Below, piece after piece: positions 46,094-57,085 of a stretch of 64,000 bases of DNA. Position 1 is the stretch's first letter. The number at the start of each line of letters is the position of its first letter. The DNA comes from Polyodon spathula. Lineage: Eukaryota > Chordata > Actinopteri > Acipenseriformes > Polyodontidae. Where the stretch lies: the NCBI RefSeq assembly GCF_017654505.1, contig NC_054541.1:50247986-50311985 (forward strand), in the 5' to 3' direction. A program made the position numbers and the translations under genes. The notes under the pieces were generated by a model. That model did no database searches. It saw only the letters and a list, made by a program, of their open reading frames with translations, and was not told the DNA's origin.

Positions 46094-46165
46094 CAACCAA
46101 ACAAGCAAGATGGGCCGAATGGCCTCCTCTCGTTTGTAAACGTTCTTATGTTCTTATGTTCTTAT
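44272..46165 (+). mobile_element. 5'-truncated CR1/L2-group LINE, second copy
   Basis: It starts abruptly at a point matching about 41191 of the first copy and continues to the same 3' tail (TTCTTATG repeats), so it is 5' truncated as usual for target-primed insertion. It is very similar to the first copy but separately damaged. The left flank is the 31-bp array in plus orientation. The right flank is the same array inverted. Confidence 0.93.
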
Positions 46166-46935
46166 ATCATATCACTACCTATACATCACAATGCATATCA
46201 TATCACTACCCATATATCGCAATGCATATCATATCACTACCCGTACATCACAATGCATATCATATCACTACCCGTACATCACAATGCATATCATATCACT
46301 ACCCGTACATCACAATGCATATCATATCACTACCCGTACATCACAATGCATATCATATCACTACCCGTACATCACAATGCATATCATATCACTACCCGTA
46401 CATCACAATGCATATCATATCACTACCCGTACATCACAATGCATATCATATCACTACCCGTACATCACAATGCATATCATATCACTACCCGTACATCACA
46501 ATGCATATCATATCACTACCCGTACATCACAATGCATATCATATCACTACCCGTACATCACAATGCATATCATATCACTACCCGTACATCACAATGCATA
46601 TCATATCACTACCCGTACATCACAATGCATATCATATCACTACCCGTACATCACAATGCATATCATATCACTACCCGTACATCACAATGCATATCATATC
46701 ACTACCCGTACATCACAATGCATATCATATCACTACCCGTACATCACAATGCATATCATATCACTACCCGTACATCACAATGCATATCATATCACTACCC
46801 GTACATCACAATGCATATCATATCACTACCCGTACATCACAATGCATATCATATCACTACCCGTACATCACAATGCATATCATATCACTACCCGTACATC
46901 ACAATGCATATCATATCACTACCCGTACATCGCAG
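46166..46935 (-). repeat. 31-bp minisatellite, block 3, inverted
   Basis: About 25 units of the same 31-bp sequence but in the opposite orientation (CATATCACTACCCGTACATC on the plus strand). The first two units contain variants (CCTATACATC, CCCATATATCGC) resembling those at the left end of block 1. The array ends in a degraded unit ACATCGCAGTACTTAAATGC. Confidence 0.97.
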
Positions 46936-48027
46936 TACTTAAATGCTTATCATATTGTGACATTTGGGTATCACCACACCCCTATTCATGACTCACTGCA
47001 TCTAGAGGAGAGAAGACATAGTGCTGAATACGAGCTGCTGCTCCAGCATCTCAGCTGTGTTACGTGGGTCTGTACAAGCTTGCATCATACAGACCCCTAC
47101 CCTGTATCAACAAGCTTGCATCATACAGCTCTTTTAAAAACTTCAGTAAACATGTATTTAAATGAATGGATAGCGTGCAGCAGTGCTGGTTACTCTCCCT
47201 CAGCTCCAGCATCGCTGTAGTTTAAAGTGCTCAGCGCTGATACCTTACCCTGCGGTCCCTTTCTCAAATCTTTATTGAATGACACTGGTTCATGCAAGGC
47301 TTGGTGAAGTAACTTACAAAAAATAGATGGTGAGCAAGTAGATTCAAGTCCTTTTCTTCAATCAGTTGCCAGGTTTATTGAAATATGCAGGGAGTCTGGT
47401 CCCAGGTACAGGACAAACAGAATACTCATCATTACAATGTTTGCATGACATTAAATACCCTTCTGTATAGATGGTCCACCTCCTCTTTCTCTGACATTAA
47501 CCAATGGTCAAGGTAATTTAATTTATTGTGTGAGTGTTAATGTGTGTGTGTCTGTGTGTGTAGTCTAGTGTGACAACCTCTGAACTCAGTGCATTCTTCA
47601 CACTCCTGGAGACAAAAGGTCCATCGATCTCTCTGAGAACCTCTGGGTCCAACGCCAGTCCCTGGGAGCCTTTTAGCTCCTTTATGCTTTGCATTCCAAA
47701 GTCTTAGAGCCTGTTCCCTTCTGGCCCACAGCATTGTTAGCTTGCAGTCAATGCTGGTAAGAAGCTTGTAGACGCAATGTCTCTATCAATTGTTAGCAGT
47801 ACATGCAATTTGAACCAAACAGTCTGCTATCCGCAATATTAGTCTCTTTTCAGAAAAGAACACCAGTATAGCTCTGCCAGTCCACAAGCGTAGCAAACTG
47901 CTAATCAATTCTCAATCCATGTTTTCCAACACTTGGTAGCGCAGAGAAAGGAGTCTAATAGGACTCGTCAAAGCCTCTGTGTAACAGATCCACACATTAG
48001 CATTGCACATGAGGTAGGTGCACTCAC
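46936..48027. other. unannotated, no gene recognised
   Basis: Two AATAAA signals occur on the minus strand near 47274 and 47377. A duplicated AAGCTTGCATCATACAG lies at 47079 and 47111. I could not assign a transposon family or gene. Confidence 0.4.
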
Positions 48028-48087
48028 CGAGGCTCCTTGCTTCACACTCTGTGTTTGCATGCAGTTGATAAGTGGAGCTTCAAAGGC
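48028..48087 (-). CDS. candidate exon, unknown gene
   Basis: On the minus strand, AAGATTGCTCTCCAG precedes 60 bp ending in GCCTCG and the donor GTGAGT. One frame is open across all 60 bp, 20 codons (AFEAPLINCMQTQSVKQGAS), and the two others contain stops. The exon is phase 0 at both ends and does not join candidate exon 1 directly, since that needs one leading base. It would need an intervening exon or belong to another gene. No family recognised. Confidence 0.28.
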
Positions 48088-48239
48088 CTGGAGAGCAATC
48101 TTTTGGATTGCCCGTCTAATTAGTATGGAGCATGCAGTCCAGGTCTACCGTTTTTTTAAGACTTATTTTCACTTGTGGGACATGGAGACTTTATTAACTG
48201 CAGTAATGGAGATTAATTTAACTCCCTGTAAACTACACC

Positions 48240-48890
48240 TGCTCAGTCAGGAGGGAAAGGAGAGATAGGGGAGAGGAGAGGCGAGAAGAGGAGAGGGGGG
48301 TAGGAGGGGAGAGGAGAGGAGAGGCAAGGGAGCGAGGGAGGGGAAGACAGGAGAGGAAAGGGGGCGGAGGAGAGGAGAGGGAGCGGGGGAGAGGAGAGGG
48401 AGGAGAGGGGAGAGGTCCCCCCCCACCATCCTGTCCATGGAGAGGGAGTGGGGGAGGGAGGGCAGGAGGGACAGAGGGCTGGCCCTCTCTCCTCCTGTCC
48501 TATCGTGAGCCTAGAGACCTCCCGGTGGGAGAGAGGGGAGGAGAATAAGCCCCCCCACCCCTATATCCCCTGTCTCTCCTCTCCTCTCAGGAGACTGGGA
48601 AGAGAAGGGGGATGGAGGACAGAAAGAGAGATTGGGGTCCCCCTTTTCTCCTCTCTCTTCGTTATTTGGAGGACTGGAGTGTTTATGTATGGATAGGAGA
48701 TGGGGTGGAGGAGAGGAGAGCGGAGAGGAGAGTGGGTGTAGTTATAAACCACAGAGGGAGAGGAGGGGAGAGAGAGCAGTTGGAAGGGAGAGGAGAGGAT
48801 AGAGGGAGGGGAGAGGAGAAGGAGCGGGGGAGTGGAGGAGAGGTGAAGAGATTGTGTGGGGAGAGGGGAGAGGAGATGGGGGATGGGATG
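48240..48890 (+). repeat. polypurine (GA-rich) tract
   Basis: Mostly GGAGAGGAGAGG-type sequence from 48250 to 48480 and again from 48590 to 48885, broken by a C-rich patch near 48420 and a pyrimidine-containing patch near 48490-48590. Open frames here reflect composition only. Confidence 0.85.
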
Positions 48891-49115
48891 TGAGGTTTTT
48901 TCCTTTCCGTGTCAGTGCTTGCTAATCTAAACTGCTGTTCATGGGTCCCCCTCTGAGTAGTCTCACAGTCACTGTACCTCTGGCTTCTCTGCCCTGGACC
49001 TACCTCCTCAACACACACTGCGTGTAACACAGAAGTCCCCTAATCCATCTCTCAGCTCGTGGATAAATCTACAAATTAATTAACTAATGCCCATAAATTA
49101 ACCGATCAAAAGAGA
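48735..49115 (+). repeat. diverged duplication, copy A
   Basis: It begins TAGTTATAAACCACAGAGGG and ends TAATGCCCATAAATTAACCG ATCAAAA. It matches 49291-49633 in order (the shared words CTGCTGTTCA/TTGCTGTTCA, GTACCTCTGGCTTCTCTG and GTACCTGTGCTTCTCTGG also occur) but contains an extra GA-rich insert of about 130 bp. It is probably two copies of one interspersed element or a local duplication. Confidence 0.65.
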
Positions 49116-49290
49116 AGAGGGGCAGGGGAGTGGATAGGGGTATATACATATGTGGAACTGGAATGTTTATCTATGTTGATTTAAATGATTGCCAAACATG
49201 TGTCTGTAGAGTTACTCGTGTGCTCTGTAACCAGCGGTGGTAAAATCCAGCAGCCGCATTTATCCTGACCAACATACTAAACTGCTGATT

Positions 49291-49655
49291 TAGTTATAAA
49301 CCACAGAGGGTTTTTTGTTTCCATGTTTGTGCATTGCTAATAATTTTGCTGTTCAGGGGTGACCCCAGAGTAGTTAAACAGTACGTGTACCTGTGCTTCT
49401 CTGGCCCTTGAGGTTTGTGTGACTGAGTTACCAGGTCCCTAAATCTGTTTTATTAGGGTATTGGTTTTATGGTAAATGGTTTTAAAAAGCCCAAATTTTC
49501 ATTGGGCTTATTTTTTTTCAGTTTATTGATTTTTTAAGTACTTCTATGCAGGACAGCCGCTATAAGATTGTTACATTTATTAAAAATTTCGCACAAATTA
49601 ATAACTAATGCCCATAAATTAACCGATCAAAATTTTTCATCCAGTGACAGCCCTA
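49291..49655 (+). repeat. diverged duplication, copy B
   Basis: Same start and end words as copy A, without the GA insert but with about 150 bp of extra AT-rich sequence before the final block. It ends CATCCAGTGACAGCCCTAAT, which resembles ends of some fish DNA transposons, though I cannot name the family. Confidence 0.6.
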
Positions 49656-49666
49656 ATTATATATAT

Positions 49667-50222
49667 ATATACTGGCACTCTCAGAACCACTCTGAATTTT
49701 TGTCTATTGCTGGCACTCTCAGAACCACTCTGAATTTTTGTCTATTGCTGGCACTCTCAGAACCACTCTGAATTTTTGTCTATTGCTGGCACTCTCAGAA
49801 CCACTCTGAATTTTTGTCTATTGCTGGCACTCTCAGAACCACTCTGAATTTTTGTCTATTGCTGGCACTCTCAGAGCCACTCTGAATTTTTGTCTATTGC
49901 TGGCACTCTCAGAACCACTCTGAATTTTTGTCTATTGCTGGCACTCTCAGAGCCACTCTGAATTTTTGTCTATTGCTGGCACTCTCAGAGCCACTCTGAA
50001 TTTTTGTCTATTGCTGGCACTCTCAGAACCACTCTGAATTTTTGTCTATTGCTGGCACTCTCAGAGCCACTCTGAATTTTTGTCTATTGCTGGCACTCTC
50101 AGAACCACTCTGAATTTTTGTCTATTGCTGGCACTCTCAGAACCACTCTGAATTTTTGTCTATTGCTGGCACTCTCAGAACCACTCTGAATTTTTGTCTA
50201 TTGCTGGCACTCTCAGAACCAC
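49667..50222 (+). repeat. 38-bp minisatellite
   Basis: About 14.6 units of 38 bp, core CACTCTGAATTTTTGTCTAT then TGCTGGCACTCTCAGAAC. The only recurrent variant is AGAACC/AGAGCC. Units are otherwise identical. Confidence 0.97.
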
Positions 50223-50467
50223 TTATGCTGTTTCATTGGTGTTTAACATTGGGCTAAAGAGCTTTGCTGTTGCCGTGCAGCAAGGCACCTGTCACCTGGA
50301 GAGTAACAGGCGGGAAATAATCACTTGATAACAGTCAAGTACATCTGCCAGTCCCTGCAGACCTGAGCACTCGTAATTAATTCATATTACCATATAAATG
50401 AGTTGCTTTGGGCTAACCTTCACCCCCCTTCACCGGCCCTTACCTTAAACAATAGAGTTGCATTAGC

Positions 50468-50499
<32 letters not shown>

Positions 50500-50779
50500 C
50501 GGAGAGGGGGAGAGAGTGTCTGCTGTTTAAATTATACAGGATTATAATAGAATTCTTTATCAGTTTTGCAATGGGAACAGCCTCGGCAGCACTAACCCCT
50601 TAGTACTAGTGAAAGAGCGAGGATGTTAAAAACGGATACAGTCTGCTAAGCTGTGTAAGCTGCTAGTCTGTCTCTCTGCCTCTCGTTTTTGTTTTTCAGG
50701 TTTTTCCTTGACTTCATTTTTTTAATATTATGCATTTATACACCTGTTTGCTAGTCCTTTCTTGTCTCCCGAGTAAGTG
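50223..50779. other. unannotated; short GA microsatellite
   Basis: A (GA)n run at about 50470-50517. No gene recognised. Confidence 0.5.
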
Positions 50780-50998
50780 CAGGATCTGCCCATAGCCTGG
50801 AGATCGGCGATTCCAGTCCAGGCTATTCCACTGCCGGCTGTGGATGGGAGCTCTCAGGGGGCGGCACACAATTGGCCAAGTGCCGCTGGTGGCGGGGTCT
50901 TAGGTGGGCCAGGGTGTCCTCGGCTCACCGCGCACCAGCGACCCCTGTAGTCTGGCCGGGGGCCTGCAGAGTGAAAATAATTTAGAATGTCCAATTAT
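50780..50998 (+). mobile_element. GC-rich interspersed repeat (SINE-like), truncated
   Basis: The segment CCTGGAGATCGGCGATTCCA, CACAATTGGCCAAGTGCCGC, GGGTGTCCTCGGCTCACCGC and CACCAGCGACCCCTGTAGTC, followed by AATGTCCAATTATTT, matches from memory a very abundant repeat of sturgeon, paddlefish and gar genomes. The middle of that repeat appears to be deleted here. I am sure it looks like an interspersed repeat and less sure of its class. Confidence 0.5.
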
Positions 50999-51574
50999 TT
51001 CCCTCACAGCAGCAATTCCCCACACAGCTTAGGAGAAGTGAAGGTTCAGGGAGCGTCCTCCGATCCCACAACCAAACCAGCTGCCACTTTACACCCAGGA
51101 ACTTGTCTGCTTGAGCTCACTGGGCACTTGGCTGGTCGGGTCCACTGTAGCGTGATGAGGAGAAACAGTCTCTGATGGTTTTGCCTCGGTAACCCGCTTC
51201 CCCGATTGTATGACTCACCCTGCACATCACCCGGCCGTGCTTTTACCAGGCCAACCACTCAGGGACCCCACGTGGATACATTGCGCTCTTTTGCATGAAA
51301 TCTTTCTGATACAGTCTGTTACATGAACGGCTGTGAACATTATTACCAAATGAACTCAATCGAAGCATTTCCGAGTAACATTTGTACCAGCGCTGCTGCT
51401 TTGTTGGAAAGTTTAGCTTCTTTTAAATATTTCGGTAAAATGTGAATGAGGCCAGTAGTCTGATGCCGGGAATTGCAACATAAAGCAACAAAGAAACCAA
51501 GTCTCTCTCTTGTTAGGGCACTTATTCCTTTCTAGAGTTTGCCTGGCTAAAGAATGCCTTGTTCATGTTCAGTG
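50999..51574. other. unannotated, no feature recognised
   Basis: Non-coding sequence before the 53-bp array. No motif recognised. Confidence 0.5.
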
Positions 51575-53248
51575 GCACCAATCCAGCCCCTGTACCCTGG
51601 AGGTGAGGAAGCATGTGTGGATACTGTGAACCGATCCAGCCTCTGTACCCTGGAGGTGAGGAAGCATGTGTGGATACTGTGAACCGATCCAGCCCCTGTA
51701 CCCTGGAGGTGAGGAAGCATGTGTGGATACTGTGAACCGATCCAGCCCCTGTACCCTGGAGGTGAGGAAGCATGTGTGGATACTGTGAACCGATCCAGCC
51801 CCTGTACCCTGGAGGTGAGGAAGCATGTGTGGATACTGTGAACCGATCCAGCCCCTGTACCCTGGAGGTGAGGAAGCATGTGTGGATACTGTGAACCGAT
51901 CCAGCCCCTGTACCCTGGAGGTGAGGAAGCATGTGTGGATACTGTGAACCGATCCAGCCTCTGTACCCTGGAGGTGAGGAAGCATGTGTGGATACTGTGA
52001 ACCGATCCAGCCCCTGTACCCTGGAGGTGAGGAAGCATGTGTGGATACTGTGAACCGATCCAGCCCCTGTACCCTGGAGGTGAGGAAGCATGTGTGGATA
52101 CTGTGAACCGATCCAGCCCCTGTACCCTGGAGGTGAGGAAGCATGTGTGGATACTGTGAACCGATCCAGCCCCTGTACCCTGGAGGTGAGGAAGCATGTG
52201 TGGATACTGTGAACCGATCCAGCCCCTGTACCCTGGAGGTGAGGAAGCATGTGTGGATACTGTGAACCGATCCAGCCTCTGTACCCTGGAGGTGAGGAAG
52301 CATGTGTGGATACTGTGAACCGATCCAGCCTCTGTACCCTGGAGGTGAGGAAGCATGTGTGGATAATGTGAACCGATCCAGCCTCTGTACCCTGGAGGTG
52401 AGGAAGCATGTGTGGATACTGTGAACCGATCCAGCCTCTGTACCCTGGAGGTGAGGAAGCATGTGTGGATACTGTGAACCGATCCAGCCTCTGTACCCTG
52501 GAGGTGAGGAACATGTGGATACTGTGAACCGATCCAGCCTCTGTACCCTGGAGGTGAGGAAGCATGCATGTGTGGATACTGTGAACCGATCCAGCCCCTG
52601 TACCCTGGAGGTGAGGAAGCATGTGTGGATACTGTGAACCGATCCAGCCTCTGTACCCTGGAGGTGAGGAAGCATGTGGGGATACTGTGAACCGATCCAG
52701 CCTCTGTACCCTGGAGGTGAGGAAGCATGTGTGGATACTGTGAACCGATCCAGCCTCTGTACCCTGGAGGTGAGGAAGCATGTGTGGATACTGTGAACCG
52801 ATCCAGCCCCTGTACCCTGGAGGTGAGGAAGCATGTGTGGATACTGTGAACCGATCCAGCCTCTGTACCCTGGAGGTGAGGAAGCATGTGTGGATACTGT
52901 GAACCGATCCAGCCCCTGTACCCTGGAGGTGAGGAAGCATGTGTGGATACTGTGAACCGATCCAGCCTCTGTACCCTGGAGGTGAGGAAGCATGTGTGGA
53001 TACTGTGAACCGATCCAGCCCCTGTACCCTGGAGGTGAGGAAGCATGTGTGGATACTGTGAACCGATCCAGCCTCTGTACCCTGGAGGTGAGGAAGCATG
53101 TGGGGATACTGTGAACCGATCCAGCCTCTGTACCCTGGAGGTGAGGAAGCATGTGTGGATACTGTGAACCGATCCAGCCTCTGTACCCTGGAGGTGAGGA
53201 AGCATGTGTGGATACTGTGAACCGATCCAGCCTCTGTACCCTGGAGGT
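51575..53248 (+). repeat. 53-bp minisatellite with 5'-splice-site-like motif
   Basis: About 31 units of 53 bp, core CCAGCCCCTGTACCCTGGAG then GTGAGGAAGCATGTGTGGAT then ACTGTGAACCGAT. The only frequent variant is CCCCTG/CCTCTG: the CT form is concentrated at the right-hand end and the CC form at the left. TGGAG|GTGAGG is a good 5' splice-site match on the plus strand. Three minus frames of 525-552 codons are artefacts (53 is not a multiple of 3). Confidence 0.97.
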
Positions 53249-53611
53249 GTGTGCTGTGAGATGAAATTTCTACAAAGTGGTATCCAATAAAAACGCTGGT
53301 GTGTATAGGACTTGCACCCTACTCAGGTGCCTGGTTCAGACAGCCTATACTTTTAAGTCAAGCTTTCGATTCAAGCGGATTGTGTTGCTCACTGTTTACA
53401 GTTTCAAGTTGTGAAAATCCTTTTTTTCACAGATCTTTTGATGTCGTTACTGTCTCGTTCTCCTCGGAGTGCTGCTCCTCTGAAATGTTCGGTTGATTAG
53501 AATCCTGAATGCTCAAAATACAGCATGAAGAGGTGCTTCTCCTGCGTGATTAATGAAGCTGAGAAGGAAATGCAGAGCTGAAGTGATGTTATCATTAAGA
53601 AGGCTGTCGAG
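53249..53611. other. unannotated spacer
   Basis: Nothing recognised. An AATAAA occurs on the plus strand at about 53286. Confidence 0.5.
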
Positions 53612-53800
53612 CTGGATGTTTTTTAAACAGCCGCGATGTGTTTTGTTGTCCTCTGTTCTGATGTTTTTTAAACAGCCGCGATGTGTTTTGTTGTCCTCTG
53701 TTCTGATGTTTTTTAAACAGCCGCGATGTGTTTTGTTGTCCTCTGTTCTGATGTTTTTTAAACAGCCGCGATGTGTTTTATTGTCTTCTGTTCTGATGTT
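53612..53800 (+). repeat. 45-bp tandem repeat, four copies
   Basis: Four units of 45 bp, core GATGTTTTTTAAACAGCCGC then GATGTGTTTTGTTGTCCTCT. The last unit has two transitions. Confidence 0.95.
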
Positions 53801-53937
53801 TTGGTCTCTCAGCACCCTGCTGCAGTGTTATGGAATTATATTTGTTATTAATCACAGCTGTTAATTATTTGTTGGGCACAGCCTGTTTAGTAGATTAATG
53901 GAGAGCTTTTACAACCCCACCCTGGGGGTGCATACCT

Positions 53938-56900
53938 GATGCAGTGCAGTCCTGTGTTGGAGGAGGTTGGAAGGAGGATGCAGTGCACCTGGAGGAGGAT
54001 GCAGTGCAGTCCTGTGTTGGAGGAGGATGCTTGGAGGAGGATGCAGTGCAGTCCTGTGTTGAAGGAGGATGCAGTGCAGTCCTGTGTTGGAGGAGGATGC
54101 AGCGCAGTCCTGTGCTGGAGGAGGATGCTGGAGGAGGATGCAGTGCCTGTGCTGGAGGAGGATGCAGTGCAGTCCTGTGCTGTGGAGGAGGATGCAGTGC
54201 AGTCCTGTGTGCAGTGCAGTCCTGTGCTGAAGGAGGATGCAGTGCAGTCCTGTGCTGGAGGAGGATGCAGTGCAGTCCTGTGTTGGAGGAGGATGCAGTG
54301 CAGTCCTGTGCTGGAGGAGGATGCAGTGCAGTCCTGTGTTGAAGGAGGATGCAGTGCAGTCCTGTGTTGGAGGAGGATGCAGTGCAGTCCTGTGCTGGAG
54401 GAGGATGCAGTGCAGTCCTGTGCTGAAGGAGGATGCAGTGCAGTCCTGTGCTGGAGGAGGATGCAGTGCAGTCCTGTGCTGAAGGAGGATGCAGTGCAGT
54501 CCTGTGCTGAAGGAGGATGCAGTGCAGTCCTGTGCTGAAGGAGGATGCAGTGCAGTCCTGTGCTGGAGGAGGATGCAGTGCAGTCCTGTGCTGGAGGAGG
54601 AGTGCAGTCCTGTGCAGATGCAGTCCTGTGCTGAAGGAGGATGCAGTGCAGACCTGTCTGTGCTGGAGGAGTGCAGACCTGTGTTGAAGGAGGATGCAGT
54701 GCAGTCCTGTGCTGAAGGAGGATGCAGTGCAGTCCTGTGCTGGAGGAGGATGCAGTGCAGTCCTGTGCTGAAGGAGGATGCAGTGCAGTCCTGTGTTGGA
54801 GGAGGATGCAGTGCAGTCCTGTGCTGGAGGAGGATGCAGTGCAGTCCTGTGTTGAAGGAGGATGCAGTGCAGTCCTGTGCTGGAGGAGGATGCAGTGCAG
54901 TCCTGTGTTGAAGGAGGATGCAGTGCAGTCCTGTGTTGAAGGAGGATGCAGTGCAGTCCTGTGCTGAAGGAGGATGCAGTGCAGTCCTGTGCTGAAGGAG
55001 GATGCAGTGCAGTCCTGTGCTGAAGGAGGATGCAGTGCAGTCCTGTGCTGGAGGAGGATGCAGGATGCAGTGCAGTCCTGTGCTGAAGGAGGATGCAGTG
55101 CAGTCCTGTGCTGGAGGAGGATGCAGTGCTGTGTTGAAGGAGGATGCAGTGCAGTGTGTGTTGGAGGAGGATGCAGTGCAGTCCTGTGTTGGAGGAGGAT
55201 GCAGTGCAGTCCTGTGCTGTGCAGCAGTCCTGTGTTGGAGGAGGATGCAGTGCAGTCCTGTGTTGAAGGAGGATGCAGTGCAGTCCTGTGCTGGAGGAGG
55301 ATGCAGTGCAGTCCTGTGCTAAAGGAGGATGCAGTGCAGTCCTGTGTTGAAGGAGGATGCAGTGCAGTCCTGTGTTGAAGGAGGATGCAGTGCAGTCCTG
55401 TGCTGAAGGAGGAGGATGCAGTGCAGTCCTGTGCTGAAGGAGGATGCAGTGCAGTCCTGTGTTGAAGGAGGATGCAGTGCAGTCCTGTGTTGAAGGAGGA
55501 TGCAGTGCAGTCCTGTGTTGGAGGAGGATGCAGTGCAGTCCTGTGTTGGAGGAGGATGCAGTGCAGTCCTGTGTTGGAGGAGGATGCAGTGCAGTCCTGT
55601 GTTGGAGGAGGATGCAGTGCAGTCCTGTGTTGGAGGAGGATGCAGTGCAGTCCTGTGTTGAAGGAGGATGCAGTGCAGTCCTGTGCTGGAGGAGGATGCA
55701 GTGCAGTCCTGTGCTGAAGGAGGATGCACTGTGCTGAAGGAGGATGCAGTGCAGTCCTGTGCTGGAGGAGGATGCAGTGCAGTCCTGTGCTGGAGGAGGA
55801 TGCAGTGCAGTCCTGTGCTGGAGGAGGATGCAGTGCAGTCCTGTGCTGGAGGAGGATGCAGTGCAGTCCTGTGGAGGAGGATGCAGTGCAGTCCTGTGCT
55901 GAAGGAGGATGCAGTGCAGTCCTGTGCTGGAGGAGGATGCAGTGCAGTCCTGTGCTGGAGGAGGATGCAGTGCAGTCCTGTGCTGAAGGAGGATGCAGTG
56001 CAGTCCTGTGCTGCAGTCCTGTGCTGAAGGAGGATGCAGTGCAGTCCTGTGCTGGAGGAGGATGCAGTGCAGACCTGTGCTGGAGGAGGATGCAGTGCAG
56101 TCCTGTGTTGAAGGAGGATGCAGTGCAGTCCTGTGCTGAAGGAGGATGCAGTGCAGTCCTGTGCTGAAGGAGGATGCAGTGCAGTCCTGTGTTGGAGGAG
56201 GATGCAGTGCAGTCCTGTGTTGGAGGAGGATGCAGTGCAGTCCTGTGCTCCTGTGTTGGAGGAGGATGCAGTGCAGTCCTGTGCTGGAGGAGGATGCAGT
56301 GCAGTCCTGTGCTGGAGGAGGATGCAGTGCAGTCCTGTGTTGAAGGAGGATGCAGTGCAGTCCTGTGCTGAAGGAGGATGCAGTGCAGTCCTGTGCTGAA
56401 GAAGGATGCAGTGAGGAGGATGCAGTGCAGTCCTGTGCTGGAGGAGGATGCAGTGCAGTCCTGTGCTGGAGGAGGATGCAGTGCAGTCCTGAAGGAGGAT
56501 GCAGTGCAAGGAGGATGCAGTGCAGTCCTGTGATGCAGTGGAGGAGGATGCAGTGCAGTCCTGTGTTGGAGGAGGATGCAGTGCAGTCCTGTGCTGGAGG
56601 AGGATGCAGTGCAGTCCTGTGTTGGAAGGAGGATGCAGTGCAGTCCTGTGTTGGAAGGAGGATGCAGTGCAGTCCTGTGTTGGAGGAGGATGCAGTGCAG
56701 TCCTGTGTTGGAGGAGGATGCAGTGCAGTCCTGTGCTGAAGGAGGATGCAGTGCAGTCCTGTGCTGAAGGAGGATGCAGGAGGATGCAGTGCAGTCCTGT
56801 GCTGAAGGAGGATGCAGTGCAGTCCTGTGCTGGAGGAGGATGCAGTGCAGTCCTGTGCTGAAGGAGGATGCAGTGCAGTCCTGTGCTGGAGGAGGATGCA

Positions 56901-57085
56901 GTGCAGTCCTGTGCTGAAGGAGGATGCAGTGCAGTCCTGTGTTGGAAGGAGGATGCAGTGCAGTCCTGTGCTGGAGGAGGATGCAGTGCAGTCCTGTGCT
57001 GAAGGAGGATGCAGTGCAGTCCTGTGCTGAAGGAGGATGCAGTGCAGTCCTGTGCTGAAGGAGGATGCAGTGCAGTACTGTGCTG
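53938..57085 (+). repeat. 28-bp minisatellite, large
   Basis: About 110 units of 28 bp, core GAGGAGGATGCAGTGCAGTC then CTGTGCTG. Two binary variants recur: GTGCTG/GTGTTG and GGAGGAGG/GAAGGAGG. Many units are truncated or fused (for example near 54600-54660, 56410-56535). A 1079-codon minus frame (LHCILLQHRTALHPPSAQDC) and many short plus frames are consequences of the repeat. On the minus strand CATCCTCCTCCAGCACAG is weakly 3'-splice-like. Confidence 0.97.

Noticed and set aside
51522..53205. Three overlapping 525-552-codon minus frames
   Set aside because: Artefact of the 53-bp array.
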